Shown here: in pieces, positions 36,768 through 46,947 of the stretch
Layout of the letters: each line of letters opens with the position of its first letter
Position numbering within the stretch: position 1 is the first letter of the stretch
Assembly: GCA_017643305.1 (NCBI GenBank)
Contig: JAEPNQ010000006.1
Location: 1-64,000 of the forward strand
Length of the DNA stretch: 64,000 bases
DNA from: Marinibacterium sp.
GTDB taxonomy: Bacteria > Pseudomonadota > Alphaproteobacteria > Rhodobacterales > Rhodobacteraceae
Direction of reading: 5' to 3'
Notes under the pieces: model-generated
Database searches by the model: none
What the model was told of the DNA's origin: nothing
Seen by the model: the letters and a program-made list of their open reading frames with translations, nothing else
Position numbers and translations under genes: made by a program

Positions 36768-38342
36768 GTGAAAATCGGAACTCCAAAAGAAGTTTTTGAA
36801 GGAGAAGCGCGGGTCGCCATGACGCCCGACAGTGCGCTTCAGCTCCAAAAACTGGGACATGAATGCGTGCTGGAAAGCGGCGCGGGCCTAGCAGCTGGTT
36901 TCCCCGATGCCGCCTACGAGGCCGCCGGGGTCGAAATCGTTAAGACAGGCGCAGCGCTTTTCAAGGGCTCAGATGTTGTGGCCAAGGTCCGCCCGCCCAA
37001 TGATACCGAGGTCAAGCGTCTGCAGGATGGTCAGACGCTAATTTCCTTCTTCTACCCGGCTGCAAATGAAGAGCTGATGCAGAAGGCTGCCGAAAAAGGC
37101 ACCACTGTGATCGCGATGGACATGGTTCCGCGCATCAGCCGCGCCCAGAAAATGGATGCGCTCAGCTCCATGGCGAACATCGCGGGCTACCGTGCGGTGA
37201 TCGAAGCTGGCAACAACTTTGGCCGCTTCTTTACCGGTCAGGTGACCGCTGCAGGCAAGGTGCCCCCGGCCAAGGTGCTGGTCGTCGGTGCTGGTGTGGC
37301 TGGTCTGGCCGCAATTGGCACAGCGACGTCGCTTGGGGCTATCACCTATGCGTTCGACGTGCGCCCCGAAGTGGCGGAGCAGATCGAATCCATGGGTGCG
37401 GAATTTGTTTTCCTCGATTTTGAGGAAAACCAGCAGGATGGTGCGGCAACCGGTGGTTATGCCGCCCCGTCGAGCCCCGAGTTCCGCGAAAAGCAGCTGG
37501 AAAAGTTCCGCGAGCTTGCGCCTGAGGTCGACATCGTCATCACCACCGCACTGATCCCGAACCGGGACGCACCAGTGCTGTGGACCGCTGATATGGTCGA
37601 GATGATGAAGCCCGGCAGCGTGATCGTTGACCTTGCCGCCGAGCGCGGTGGCAACTGCGAACTGACCAAGCCGGAAGAAAAAATCGTGACCGACAATGGC
37701 GTGACCATCGTGGGGTACACTGATTTCCCCAGCCGTATGGCCGCGCAATCTTCGTCGCTTTACGCCACCAATATCCGGCACATGATGACGGACCTGACGC
37801 CTGAAAAGGACGGCGTCGTCGACCACAATATGGAAGACGACGTGATCCGTGGCGCGACGGTGACACATGAAAAAGCGGTAACCTTCCCGCCGCCGCCGCC
37901 GAAAGTGCAGGCTATCGCTGCGCAGCCTAAGAAGGAAGCGCCCAAGGAGCTGACGCCGGAAGAAAAACGCGCCAAGGAACTGGAAGAATTCAAGGCCCAG
38001 ACAAAATCCCAGGTCACTCTGCTGGCGGTTGGCGGCGCGCTGATCTTGCTGGCCGGGCTTTATGCACCTGCCAGTTTCATGCAGCATTTCATCGTGTTCG
38101 TGCTGGCGGTGTTTGTCGGTTTCCAGGTGATCTGGGGCGTGGCACACAGCCTGCACACCCCGCTGATGGCCATTACCAACGGCATTTCGTCGATCATCAT
38201 CGTCGGCGCGCTGATGCAGGTCGGTTCTGGTGGGTTCCTGGTGGTGCTTTTGGCCGCGCTCAGCGTGTTTATGGCTGGCATCAACATCTTTGGCGGGTTC
38301 GCCGTCACACGTCGCATGCTTGCGATGTTCCAGAAAAGCTAA
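36768..38342 (+). CDS. pntA: NAD(P) transhydrogenase alpha subunit
   Basis: A 524-residue subunit carrying the NAD(H) domain and the first membrane helices of the proton-pumping transhydrogenase. MKIGTPKEVFEGEARVAMTP, VLVVGAGVAGLAAIGTA and VDLAAERGGNCE are the NAD-domain marks; a charged linker leads to four hydrophobic segments after about residue 405. GTG start. It lies 12 nt before pntB and makes NADPH at the cost of proton motive force. Confidence 0.95.
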   Translation: MKIGTPKEVFEGEARVAMTPDSALQLQKLGHECVLESGAGLAAGFPDAAYEAAGVEIVKTGAALFKGSDVVAKVRPPNDTEVKRLQDGQTLISFFYPAANEELMQKAAEKGTTVIAMDMVPRISRAQKMDALSSMANIAGYRAVIEAGNNFGRFFTGQVTAAGKVPPAKVLVVGAGVAGLAAIGTATSLGAITYAFDVRPEVAEQIESMGAEFVFLDFEENQQDGAATGGYAAPSSPEFREKQLEKFRELAPEVDIVITTALIPNRDAPVLWTADMVEMMKPGSVIVDLAAERGGNCELTKPEEKIVTDNGVTIVGYTDFPSRMAAQSSSLYATNIRHMMTDLTPEKDGVVDHNMEDDVIRGATVTHEKAVTFPPPPPKVQAIAAQPKKEAPKELTPEEKRAKELEEFKAQTKSQVTLLAVGGALILLAGLYAPASFMQHFIVFVLAVFVGFQVIWGVAHSLHTPLMAITNGISSIIIVGALMQVGSGGFLVVLLAALSVFMAGINIFGGFAVTRRMLAMFQKS

Positions 38343-38354
38343 GGGGGCAGGGAC

Positions 38355-39782
38355 ATGGAATTCGGTTTCACGACAGCGGCCTATGTGGTCGCGGCGGTTC
38401 TCTTTATCCTCGCCCTTGGCGGGCTGTCCGGCCAGGAAAGCGCAAAACGCGCGGTCTGGTACGGCATTTTCGGCATGGCCCTGGCGGTCGTTGCCACGCT
38501 GGTCGGCCCCGGTGGCGGCCTTTGGTGGCTGTCGATCCTTCTGATCGCGGGTGGCGGTGTCATCGGTTTGCAATTGGCAAATCGGGTGCAGATGACCCAG
38601 ATGCCCGAACTTGTGGCAGCGATGCACAGCCTTGTTGGTCTGGCGGCGGTGTTCGTTGGCTTCAACGCGCATTTGGTAATCGGTCAGGTGGCCGGGGTCG
38701 AGGCGACCAAGGACCTGGGCACCTTTGCCTATCTGGTGGCCAAGAAGGGCGCTGTGGAGATCAACATTCTGCGGGTTGAACTGTTCCTCGGTGTATTCAT
38801 CGGGGCCATCACTTTCACCGGCTCTGTGATTGCCTATGGCAAGCTCGCGGGCCGTGTGACCTCTGCGGCGGAAAAGCTGCCGGGTGGGCATATCCTGAAT
38901 GCTGGCGCAGCAGTTTTGTCGGTGATCGCTCTGATCTGGTACATGAACACCGGAGGCCTGCTGCCTCTCTTGATCATGACGGCGGCGGCACTGTTCATCG
39001 GCTATCACTTGATCATGGGCATTGGCGGCGCTGACATGCCGGTGGTGGTATCGATGCTCAACAGCTACTCGGGCTGGGCGGCTGCGGCCATCGGCTTCTC
39101 TCTGGGCAACGACCTTCTGATCGTGGTGGGCGCGCTCGTCGGCTCCTCCGGTGCGATCCTGTCCTATATCATGTGTAAGGCGATGAACCGATCGTTTGTG
39201 TCGGTCATCCTGGGTGGATTTGGTGGCCCTGCGGGTGAGCAGATGGCGGTTGAAGGCGAACAGGTCGCAATCGAGGCGGACGGTGTCGCTGCGGCCCTGA
39301 ACGATGCCGATAGCGTCATCATCGTCCCGGGCTACGGAATGGCTGTGGCGCAGGCGCAGCAATCGGTCGCTGAACTGACGCGTAAACTGCGTGCGGCGGG
39401 CAAGGAAATGCGCTTTGCCATCCACCCGGTTGCGGGCCGTCTGCCGGGACACATGAATGTGCTGCTGGCCGAAGCAAAGGTACCTTATGACATCGTGCTG
39501 GAAATGGACGAGATCAACGACGACTTCCCGGAAACGGATGTAGTCATCGTGATCGGGTCAAACGACATCGTGAACCCGGCCGCTCAGGACGACCCGAACA
39601 GCCCCATTGCCGGCATGCCGGTGCTGGAGGTCTGGAAGGCCAAGCAGGTCTTCGTGTCCAAGCGCGGTCAGGGTACCGGGTATTCCGGCATCGAAAACCC
39701 GCTGTTCTTCAAGGAGAACACGCGTATGTTCTACGGCGATGCCAAGGCATCCGTCGACAAGCTGCTGCCGATGATCGACTGA
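38355..39782 (+). CDS. pntB: NAD(P) transhydrogenase beta subunit
   Basis: A 475-residue subunit with about nine membrane helices (residues 1-265) and the NADP(H)-binding domain (about 290-475). [41 protein letters not shown] and [14 protein letters not shown] are conserved. A strong hairpin terminator follows 20 nt after the stop. Confidence 0.96.
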   Translation: MEFGFTTAAYVVAAVLFILALGGLSGQESAKRAVWYGIFGMALAVVATLVGPGGGLWWLSILLIAGGGVIGLQLANRVQMTQMPELVAAMHSLVGLAAVFVGFNAHLVIGQVAGVEATKDLGTFAYLVAKKGAVEINILRVELFLGVFIGAITFTGSVIAYGKLAGRVTSAAEKLPGGHILNAGAAVLSVIALIWYMNTGGLLPLLIMTAAALFIGYHLIMGIGGADMPVVVSMLNSYSGWAAAAIGFSLGNDLLIVVGALVGSSGAILSYIMCKAMNRSFVSVILGGFGGPAGEQMAVEGEQVAIEADGVAAALNDADSVIIVPGYGMAVAQAQQSVAELTRKLRAAGKEMRFAIHPVAGRLPGHMNVLLAEAKVPYDIVLEMDEINDDFPETDVVIVIGSNDIVNPAAQDDPNSPIAGMPVLEVWKAKQVFVSKRGQGTGYSGIENPLFFKENTRMFYGDAKASVDKLLPMID

Positions 39783-39802
39783 TCCGGTAGAGCGCCAAAC
39801 GG

Positions 39803-39840
39803 AAAATGGCCCCGTGGAGATGATCCACGGGGCCATTTTT
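39803..39840. terminator. Bidirectional terminator after pntB
   Basis: TGGCCCCGTGGA (39807-39818) pairs perfectly with TCCACGGGGCCA (39824-39835), flanked by AAAA on the left and TTTTT on the right. It serves pntB and the convergent gene at 39871. Confidence 0.93.
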
Positions 39841-39870
39841 CATGATGCTGACGCGTCGGTCGCGGGCGGA

Positions 39871-40272
39871 TTACGGCTGGCTTAGCTTGCGATATTTCTT
39901 GATCGTGGTGCGGTCTCCAAACCCGGTAACCTTCAGACGCGCGCGGACCGCATTTTCAGCCTTGATCCCTGTTTTGGCGAGGGTGGCGACTTTGCCATTG
40001 GCGGTGGTTAGGGCGCGCGTGGAATGGCAAGTGCCGGTGCCCTGGGTTTCGCCCTGGACGCATTTGTTCAAGACCTGATACCTTGCGCCGTTTTTGCCAG
40101 TTTTGGTGGTGAGAGCAATGGATTTGCCGGTGTTTGGATCATAGAGCCGCTTGAACGCAGTGCCGCTGACCGATGGGCTTGTGGCGTCCTCGGCCCGAAC
40201 CGGCGCGGCTGTCACGATCAGCGCCACGCTGACAAGGGCTGCGGAGTACAATTTGATTGGGTAAGAATGCAT
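39871..40272 (-). CDS. Small exported protein of unknown function
   Basis: A 133-residue protein with a signal peptide ending near APVRA/ED (about residue 27). The mature part is basic, with two Cys likely to form a disulfide (LNKCVQGETQGTGTC) and no recognised domain. GGAGAG lies upstream of the ATG at 40272; the frame to 40347 adds an unlikely extension. It is probably a periplasmic or secreted protein. Confidence 0.65.
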   Translation of the reverse strand: MHSYPIKLYSAALVSVALIVTAAPVRAEDATSPSVSGTAFKRLYDPNTGKSIALTTKTGKNGARYQVLNKCVQGETQGTGTCHSTRALTTANGKVATLAKTGIKAENAVRARLKVTGFGDRTTIKKYRKLSQP

Positions 40273-40755
40273 GTTTTCTCTCCTGTGTTTGTTTGGGTGT
40301 TCGCGCGCAGGGCAAAAGGGCACAGGCCAGTGGGCGCGCGTCGTCATTCAATTGTCGTTCTACGGCTCTGAACTGCTCCTTGTTCTCAGTTAGGCCTTTT
40401 CAAAAAGCCATACGCTCTACACGAGCCTCCAACTGGTTTCCGTCGTATGAATTTGTAATTTTTCCCCAGGCGGCAGAATTCCGCGCTCTGACCCCGCCGG
40501 GACAGGCGTGACCGGCGCGGGACCTGACAAAATTTGCGCGTCTTACCATATGCTTGTGACAGGCCCCGGCGTTGCATCCTGAATTCTGCGGGTTCGAAAA
40601 CCATGGATGTCTGACGAAGCCCTGCTCAGTCAGGTTGATAAACTGCACCGTGCCACGCTGCTTTGAGGTTTTTCTGTCCCAAAGCATTCGCTAGGGTGCC
40701 GTTGGGTCCCGCAAGCCGAGATTTTGCAACACGAAACAAGCGGGACCATCAGGCA
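40273..40755. other. Intergenic stretch, no gene seen
   Basis: 483 bases between divergent genes with no supported frame. It holds a small hairpin (GGCCTTTTCAAAAAGCC, 40395-40411) and a GGTTCGAAAACC near 40592 that only superficially recalls a tRNA T-loop. Promoters for both neighbours should be here. Confidence 0.4.
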
Positions 40756-41145
40756 ATGAGTGACACGTCGCACGCTATGGAGCATCTGCCCTATTTTATA
40801 ACAGCTCCGGGTGAAACCGACACAATGCTGGTTGCAGTTATCGTTGTCATGGTGCTGATCGCCTTGGGCATCGGTGTGTTTTACCTGAAGCTCCAATCAC
40901 TGCCTGAGCAGATGGCCCATTCTTCCAACCACACCCAGATGCAGGTTGTGGCGATACTGGGGCTGATCGCACTGTTTACGCATAACAACATCTTCTGGAT
41001 CGCCGCGCTGCTGTTGGCGGCGTTCAAGCTGCCGGACTATTCGGGGACACTGGGAGCGATGTCGAATTCACTGGATCGAATAGCCAGCAAGCTGGACGGC
41101 AACCCCACGACCGGCTCGACCGGAACAGGCCCGACAGACACGTAG
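40756..41145 (+). CDS. Small two-helix membrane protein
   Basis: A 129-residue protein with two hydrophobic spans (about 24-46 and 58-88: MLVAVIVVMVLIALGIGVFYL and the stretch around VVAILGLIALF). The tail is a Thr/Gly-rich linker (TTGSTGTGPT). The start at 40756 gives a short polar N-terminus. It ends 13 nt before the HlyD-type adaptor gene, and similar small proteins accompany YibH/AaeA-type adaptors, so a shared envelope role is likely. No domain name assigned. Confidence 0.65.
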   Translation: MSDTSHAMEHLPYFITAPGETDTMLVAVIVVMVLIALGIGVFYLKLQSLPEQMAHSSNHTQMQVVAILGLIALFTHNNIFWIAALLLAAFKLPDYSGTLGAMSNSLDRIASKLDGNPTTGSTGTGPTDT

Positions 41146-41158
41146 GCGCAGAGCTGAC

Positions 41159-42394
41159 ATGCTGGAACTTCTGATCTGTTCGATATTCACCCTGCTGCCC
41201 GATTACCTGTACCGCCGCTACAGGCAGGGCAAACGGTTTGGCCAGGAACTCACACTGTTTTCGGTGTGGTACGAACTGCGCTGGGGCATCGTCGGATGCA
41301 CGATCCTCACCATTTCGCTGATCACAGTGGTCTTCTTCTTCCATCCCACCACAACCAACGTCACCTCTTTCTTCCGCACCGTGACGAACCTGCCCGAAGC
41401 CACCGGGCGCGTGACCGAGGTTTATGTGCGCAATGGCCAGCAGGTGCGGCCGGGCGACCGGTTGTTTGCCGTGGATGACAGTATCCAGCAGGCCTCAGCC
41501 GAAACTGCGCGCAAGCAGGTGGCCGAGGTGGAGGCCGGGTTTAAGCTGGCTGAATCCGAATTGGCCGCCGCACGAGGAACAGTCAACCAGGCGCAGGGTG
41601 CGCTGGATCAGGCGCAGGAAGAATACGACGTGCGCAAACGTTTGCTGGACGAAGGCTCCCCCGCTGCCAACAGGCGCGAAGTGGAACGGGCGGAAAACAA
41701 CGTGGCCAGCCGCAAGGGCGCGCTGGAGGCCGCACAGGCCAATCAGGAAGCCGTGGAAGCCAAGATCTCCACCTTGTTGCCCGCTCAGCGGGAAACTGCG
41801 TTGGCCGCGCTGGCCCAGGCCGAGGCCGCTTTGGCCAAGACGGTTGTCTATGCCGGAGCCGAAGGCATCGTGCAGCAATTTGTCTTGCAGGAAGGCGACG
41901 TGGTCAGTCCGGTGCTGCGCAGTGCCGGTATCCTGGTGCCGGAGCATCTGGGCGAAGGGTATTTTGAGGCCGGGTTCAGTCAGCTGGCTGCACCAGTGAT
42001 CAAGGTCGGCATGGTGGGAGAGATCTCCTGTGCGACGCAGGCGTTCAAGATCATTCCGATGCGGGTACTTTCAGTGAGCAACTACATCCCCGCCGGTCAG
42101 TTCCGGCCCAGCGATACATTGCTGGATGTTCAGGACAGAGCGCGCCCCGGCACCGTGGGCGTGGTGATGGAGCCGCTGTTCGAAGGTGGAACAGCCAATA
42201 TCCCGCGCGGGTCAAAATGCCGGGCGACGCTCTAAACAAACAACCACGACCGCTTAGAAAGCGACGCAGACTTGTCGACCTGCCAGCTTATTGGTCTGCA
42301 CGTGATCGACACCGTGGCGCTGGTGCCCGCAATCCTGATCCGGTCCAAGACCGTGCGTCTGCCGATCGAGGTACTGGTTCTGGCCGGGCACTGA
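41159..42394 (+). pseudogene. HlyD-family membrane fusion protein interrupted by TAA
   Basis: The frame begins with an inner-membrane anchor (about 38-62), then a biotinyl-lipoyl-like half (TGRVTEVYVRNGQQVRPGDR), a long Ala/Glu coiled coil and the second lipoyl half, as in periplasmic adaptor proteins of the YibH/AaeA type. It reaches TAA at 42233-42235 after 358 residues. The same frame then continues for 52 more codons as TNNHDRLESDADLS, LHVIDTVALVPAIL and LPIEVLVLAGH before TGA at 42392. From memory, relatives carry this (AYT)NNHDRL...GH tail as part of the protein, so the TAA is likely a nonsense change (for example TAC to TAA). The shortened product could still fold and keep some function. 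Confidence 0.7.
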
Positions 42395-42506
42395 GCCCAG
42401 ATTACCACCAGTATACCGTGGCATTCATTTAAGTCATTGAAAAATTGTATTTTTCTTTGACTGATGTGAGAGATTTCTATAAGCGGTACCGACAAAGGAC
42501 ATGCCG

Positions 42507-43787
42507 ATGCCGCCCATAGCTGATCATTCCCAGCGATATGACCTCGCCAATGAACTGCACGCCCGCCCGTTTCCCCGGGCGCAGGCGCCTGCGACCGTCA
42601 GCTATATTGCAATCAAACGGGAAACTGGTGCGGTGGGCCGTGACCGGGACACTGACCGCGCGCATCTGGTTGCGCTGCTGGACCGCCACGGCGTGGCACA
42701 TCCGGCGCCGGGGGCCACGCATTATGCAGGGCGCATCGGGCGACACTTGCTGAAATGGGAACAACATTCCGAGTTTGTCACCTACACCGCCATCAGTGAA
42801 GGAGTGGGCGACCGGGCCTTTGACCCGGCCGATTTCGATGTGTTCCCCGATGCCTGGCTGGGGCAGGCACCGGGCGTGCGCGTCACCTCCATCCTCATGC
42901 GGGTGGCCGAACGGCTAACGGACGCGGAAATCGAAGAAGCACTGGACGATTGGTTCGTTTCCGAAAGCCTCGCCGTTTGTGACGTTCTGGATGGCGACGG
43001 GGTGGCAGCGGGCGATTTTCGCATCGACCCGGCGGGCCATATGCGGTTTGCTGTCTTTGTGCGCGATGGCACGGGCGAACGGCGCGTGGGGCGGATCATC
43101 CAGCGCCTGTGTGAGATCGAGACATACAAATCCATGTCGATGCTGGGCTTTTCGCGGGTGCGAGGCATATCGGCGGAACTGGGTGCACTGGACGCCCGGC
43201 TGACCGAACTGGTGCACGATATGGCCGGACAGGATAGCCCTGCCGCAGACACACTGACGCGGCTTCTATCCGTCTCTGAACGGTTTGAAGCGCTGGCGGC
43301 ACATAACGCCTATCGCTTCGGGGCGACGGGGGCCTATGAGGCCATTGTCGGCGAACGCATCGCGACCCTGCGAGAAAGCCGGTTTCGCGGACGGCAGACC
43401 TTTTCGGAATTCATGATGCGCCGGTATCAACCGGCGATGCGGACCGTTCAGGCGACGGAACTGCGTCTACAACGGCTGGCCGATCGGGCGATGCGCGCGG
43501 GGGAGCTGCTGCGTACGCGAGTGGACGTGGACCGTAGCGCCCAGAACCAAGCACTGATGGAACGCATGGACCGCCGCGCGGACCTGCAACTGCGCTTGCA
43601 GCGCACTGTCGAAGGTCTGTCGGTGGTAGCCATCAGCTACTATGCCGTATCCTTGGCAGGGTATCTGCTCTATCCGCTGGCAGCCGCTTTGGGTTTGTCC
43701 GAAGGAACGGTCACTGCTGCAGTGACGTTGCCCGTGGTGGCGGCTGTTTGGTGGTCGGTGCGCCACATCCGTAAACGGCTGGGATAG
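42507..43787 (+). CDS. DUF3422 family membrane protein
   Basis: A 426-residue protein with a large soluble part and two C-terminal membrane helices (about 370-415). Family features: LANELHARPFP near the start, EFVTYT, and the C-terminal RTVEGLSVVAISYYAVSLAGY. I favour ATG 42507 over 42501 because AAAGGA lies 7 nt upstream of the former and only 1 nt from the latter. Function unknown; often called a membrane-anchored protein. Confidence 0.88.
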   Translation: MPPIADHSQRYDLANELHARPFPRAQAPATVSYIAIKRETGAVGRDRDTDRAHLVALLDRHGVAHPAPGATHYAGRIGRHLLKWEQHSEFVTYTAISEGVGDRAFDPADFDVFPDAWLGQAPGVRVTSILMRVAERLTDAEIEEALDDWFVSESLAVCDVLDGDGVAAGDFRIDPAGHMRFAVFVRDGTGERRVGRIIQRLCEIETYKSMSMLGFSRVRGISAELGALDARLTELVHDMAGQDSPAADTLTRLLSVSERFEALAAHNAYRFGATGAYEAIVGERIATLRESRFRGRQTFSEFMMRRYQPAMRTVQATELRLQRLADRAMRAGELLRTRVDVDRSAQNQALMERMDRRADLQLRLQRTVEGLSVVAISYYAVSLAGYLLYPLAAALGLSEGTVTAAVTLPVVAAVWWSVRHIRKRLG

Positions 43788-43968
43788 CTTTCCCGCCAAG
43801 GCAATGCCAGTTGCGGTAGCCCAAGTAACAAAACCGATGATTTATCGCGGCTTTTCTCCTTGTGGTTGGTTTCTTGTCCAAGTGGTTGGGCGAATAAACT
43901 TTAACGTGCATCTCTGATGGCCAGTTATCCGTTACTCACGCCACAAATGATGTGGCGGAAAACCCAGC

Positions 43969-44727
43969 ATGATTGTCGACTTCAGCTTGCTTGAAATCGC
44001 GGCTACCTATAAAAGTTCCATCACTTTCTTCAGTGAATCAGCGGGCTTCAAGAACGCTTTTGGCATGTGCAAGGTTGATGATGACGGCAACATTTATGAT
44101 GTCGAAATCATCTTTGCCAACAGTTCTGCCGAAGGATCGGGCGGGGCGCTTGTGCCCGGCGAAACCACCTATGCGATATCGTTTAACATGGACGAAAAGG
44201 TGGGTTTCTTCCTGATGCTCAATGCTTAGCGCTATTATGGTGGCACGCTGTTAGAAGATGGCGCCACGGATTATGTCATGCTGAATGCACAGGGCGAACC
44301 GGCCAACATCACCGAAGACGGGCCGGTCAGCTTGGTACACGTGGCTGCCGAGGACAGCAACAACTCTGCTCTGAACAGCGTCAGTACCGATCACACGACC
44401 TGGGTCCTTAACATCGAAGAAGGCCAGCTGATCCTGGATATGGGGTTCGGAGACCTTTGGGCCGGAGCGAACGCGGATGACAACGACATCGGTTTCCGCC
44501 TGGATGTCGGGCCCGAAAACGTGCTGAAATCGAGAGCTTCTGGCATAGACCCTGCAGCCGCCCTGAAGGCCAGTGACCACGTTACAGTGGCGCAAGGCGA
44601 TACCGTGATCGCTGATCCGCTTACCAACGGCCCGGGCGGTGGTCTGACCATCACCCACCTCGACGGGCAGGCCGTTTCCGCCGGTGACAGCGGCGCTTCC
44701 GCCTACTTCGCCGAGACTGGTAACTAA
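43969..44727 (+). pseudogene. DUF4114-type protein interrupted by TAG
   Basis: The frame reads SSITFFSESAGFKNAFGMCK, YDVEIIFANSSAEGSGGALV and VGFFLMLNA, then TAG at 44227-44229, and goes on without a shift through RYYGGTLLEDGATDYVML, WVLNIEEGQLILDMGFGDLW and NDIGFRLDVGPENV. This is the layout of DUF4114 domains found in Ca-binding exoproteins (F.SE.AG..N..G.Y, FANAS..GSGG, GFEDL..GGD.D..D). Both sides of the stop belong to one domain, so a single nonsense change best explains it. The protein also seems short at the N-terminus. Confidence 0.65.
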
Positions 44728-44853
44728 TTCCTGGACACGAATGACTTCGTCTTTATCCGACAGGATTTGGGGCGCCGAATAACCCCCGGGGAAACGCGCC
44801 CAATCGGCCCCGCTGCAGCTGATCTCCTGCGAGCGGAGCCCATTTTTTGGGAA

Positions 44854-45861
44854 TTACCGGCCCCGGATGCGCGGATCCAGCGCGTCACGTAGGCCGTCGC
44901 CCAGGTAGTTCACACTCAGCACTGTTAGCGAAATCAGCAGACCCGGCCAGACCACCCGTTCAGGATAAAGATCCATCCGGTCCACGCTGTCATTCAGCAG
45001 CCGGCCCCAGGTGGGGAAGTCCGGTGGAAAACCGAAGCCGAGGAAGCTGAGTGCGCTTTCGGTGATGATGGCCACTGCGATGCCCAGCGTGGCCGACACC
45101 ATGATCGGTGACAGCACGTTGGGCAGCAGATGGCGAAACACCAGTTTCGATGGTTTGGTGCCAATCGATTGTGCTGCGAGGATGAATTCGCGTTCCTTCA
45201 GCGCCAGCACGTCGCCGCGCACAATCCGCGCGGTTTGCATCCAGGACGTTATGCCGATAAGGCTGACGACCAGCACAAACACGCCGCCTTCCACCCCGAA
45301 GGCCTTGGACAGCGGTTCGCGGAACAGCAGCGACGCTACCAGGATCAGCGGCAGCAGGGGCAGAGCTAGGAACAGGTCGGTCAGGCGCATCAGCACCCCG
45401 TCCAGCCGTTTGACATAGCCCGCCAGAACTCCGATCAGCGTGCCCAGCAAGATCGAAAGCGCCATGGCCGTCAGGCCCACCGCAATCGACACTCGGCCAC
45501 CGGACAGCATCCGCGCCAGCGTATCGCGGCCCAGATTGTCTGTGCCCAGCGGGTGCTGCCAGAACACCTTGGCGTCTCCATCCCAGAGCAGGTGGTAGAT
45601 CGGTCGTGCATCGCGATAGGTGATGAAATCTCGGCCCGTGGGCAGGTATTGTGCATCAACCCACCATAGGAATGGGCCAATGATGACACCGATTAGGATC
45701 AGCATGAAAACGATACCGCCAGCCATGGCGCCCTTGTGCCGCGTAAACTGGTCCCACACGTCGCGCCACTGGCTGCGCGGAGGAGCCGACGGCATTGGGT
45801 CGGGTAGGGCGCCTGCGTTGGTCTTCTTGTCGGAAACGAAGTGAGCGGTCTTGTCAGTCAT
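44854..45861 (-). CDS. Peptide ABC transporter permease (OppC/DppC type)
   Basis: A 335-residue inner-membrane permease with a cytoplasmic N-terminus, the OppC_N segment and about six helices. HPLGTDNLGRDTLARMLSGG is the DppC signature and ALKEREFILAAQSIGTKPSKL the EAA loop that contacts the ATPase. Its start at 45861 overlaps the end of the preceding permease gene by 8 nt and has GAGGA upstream. The frame to 45888 is rejected. Confidence 0.9.
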   Translation of the reverse strand: MTDKTAHFVSDKKTNAGALPDPMPSAPPRSQWRDVWDQFTRHKGAMAGGIVFMLILIGVIIGPFLWWVDAQYLPTGRDFITYRDARPIYHLLWDGDAKVFWQHPLGTDNLGRDTLARMLSGGRVSIAVGLTAMALSILLGTLIGVLAGYVKRLDGVLMRLTDLFLALPLLPLILVASLLFREPLSKAFGVEGGVFVLVVSLIGITSWMQTARIVRGDVLALKEREFILAAQSIGTKPSKLVFRHLLPNVLSPIMVSATLGIAVAIITESALSFLGFGFPPDFPTWGRLLNDSVDRMDLYPERVVWPGLLISLTVLSVNYLGDGLRDALDPRIRGR

Positions 45862-46861
45862 AACGGATCCTCGGGTCAAGGATGCCATAGAGCACGTCGG
45901 CGATCAGGTTGAAGAGCACGATCAGCACGGCGAAGATGAAGGTCAGCGTCTGCACCATCGGTAGGTCATTGGCCTGGATCGCAGTGATCAGCAGCTGGCC
46001 GATCCCGTTCACCTTGAACACCTGTTCTGTGATGATCGACCCGCCAAACACCGATGGCACGGCCAGCGCGATCACAGTGACCACGGGGATCATCGAGTTG
46101 CGCAGCACATGCGCCAGTACGACCGTGCGTTCACCCAGTCCCTTTGCGCGGGCAGTGCGCACGTAATCCTGGTTCAGGTTGTCCAGCATAGATGCGCGCA
46201 TGAACCGGGCAATCTGTGCCGTGATTTGCAACGCCAACACCATCATCGGCAGGAACATCTGCCAGACCTGTCGTTTGAAACTGGCCCAGTCGTCGACCAC
46301 CAGCGTTGTGTCATAGATCGACGGGAACCAGCCCAACCAGACTGCGAAGATCACGATCATCAGCGGACCGGTGAAAAACGGCGGAACCGAGTAGCCGATC
46401 ATTGTTACGAACGTCCCGGCTTGGTCGAAGATAGAATACTGCTTGTAAGCCGAATAGATGCCAACTGGAATGGCGATCAGAATAGCAACCACATAGGCCA
46501 TGCCTACAACCCACAGGGTCTGTGGCAGACGTTGTACGACGATGTCCATCACCGGCGACCGGGTCTGCCAGGAAATGATGCGTAGCTTGCCTTCGGACAG
46601 CGAGGTACCGAAAACTGTGTCGATCAGTACCTGCGGTTCAATCCAGAAGAACTGGACCAACCATTTCCAGAACCGGACATATACCGGTTCACCGAGCCCC
46701 AGCGCGATTCGCATCTTTTCTTTCACTTCCGGCGGTACCGTCAGCGGAACCTGAGCCATCGGATCGCCCGGGGCCAGTTCCAGCAGTAGAAAGATAACGA
46801 GGCTTATGAAGAGCAGCGTTGGTATCGCAAGAACCAGACGCCGGATCGTATAGGTCAGCAT
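45854..46861 (-). CDS. Peptide ABC transporter permease (OppB/DppB type)
   Basis: A 335-residue permease with six helices. MLTYTIRRLVLAIPTLLFIS and LLELAPGDP are the usual N-terminus; YVRTARAKGLGERTVVLAHV is the EAA loop; the end ILDPRIRYD is typical. It overlaps the partner permease by 8 nt and follows the binding-protein gene after a terminator-like hairpin. Confidence 0.92.
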   Translation of the reverse strand: MLTYTIRRLVLAIPTLLFISLVIFLLLELAPGDPMAQVPLTVPPEVKEKMRIALGLGEPVYVRFWKWLVQFFWIEPQVLIDTVFGTSLSEGKLRIISWQTRSPVMDIVVQRLPQTLWVVGMAYVVAILIAIPVGIYSAYKQYSIFDQAGTFVTMIGYSVPPFFTGPLMIVIFAVWLGWFPSIYDTTLVVDDWASFKRQVWQMFLPMMVLALQITAQIARFMRASMLDNLNQDYVRTARAKGLGERTVVLAHVLRNSMIPVVTVIALAVPSVFGGSIITEQVFKVNGIGQLLITAIQANDLPMVQTLTFIFAVLIVLFNLIADVLYGILDPRIRYD

Positions 46862-46910
46862 TCAGTGCTCTTTGTACCCTGTTGTTTTGATTTTTGCCGT
46901 AGAAACGGGA

Positions 46911-46939
46911 AACCCCGCCCGGTTGGTCCGGGCGGGGTC
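46911..46939 (-). terminator. Hairpin between binding-protein and permease genes
   Basis: ACCCCGCCCGG (46912-46922) pairs with CCGGGCGGGGT (46928-46938) over a TTGGT loop. On the minus strand only GTTTCCC follows, so it may be a partial terminator or mRNA-stability element that keeps binding-protein levels above permease levels. Confidence 0.7.
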
Positions 46940-46947
46940 TGGATTAA

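Noticed and set aside
37038-39452. 804-codon open frame on the minus strand
   Set aside because: It lies opposite pntA and pntB, is His/Arg/Gln-rich and has no domain; it is a mirror of GC-rich coding DNA.
40580-40610. GGTTCGAAAACC resembling a tRNA T-loop
   Set aside because: The T-stem does not pair and no acceptor, D or anticodon arms can be drawn around it.
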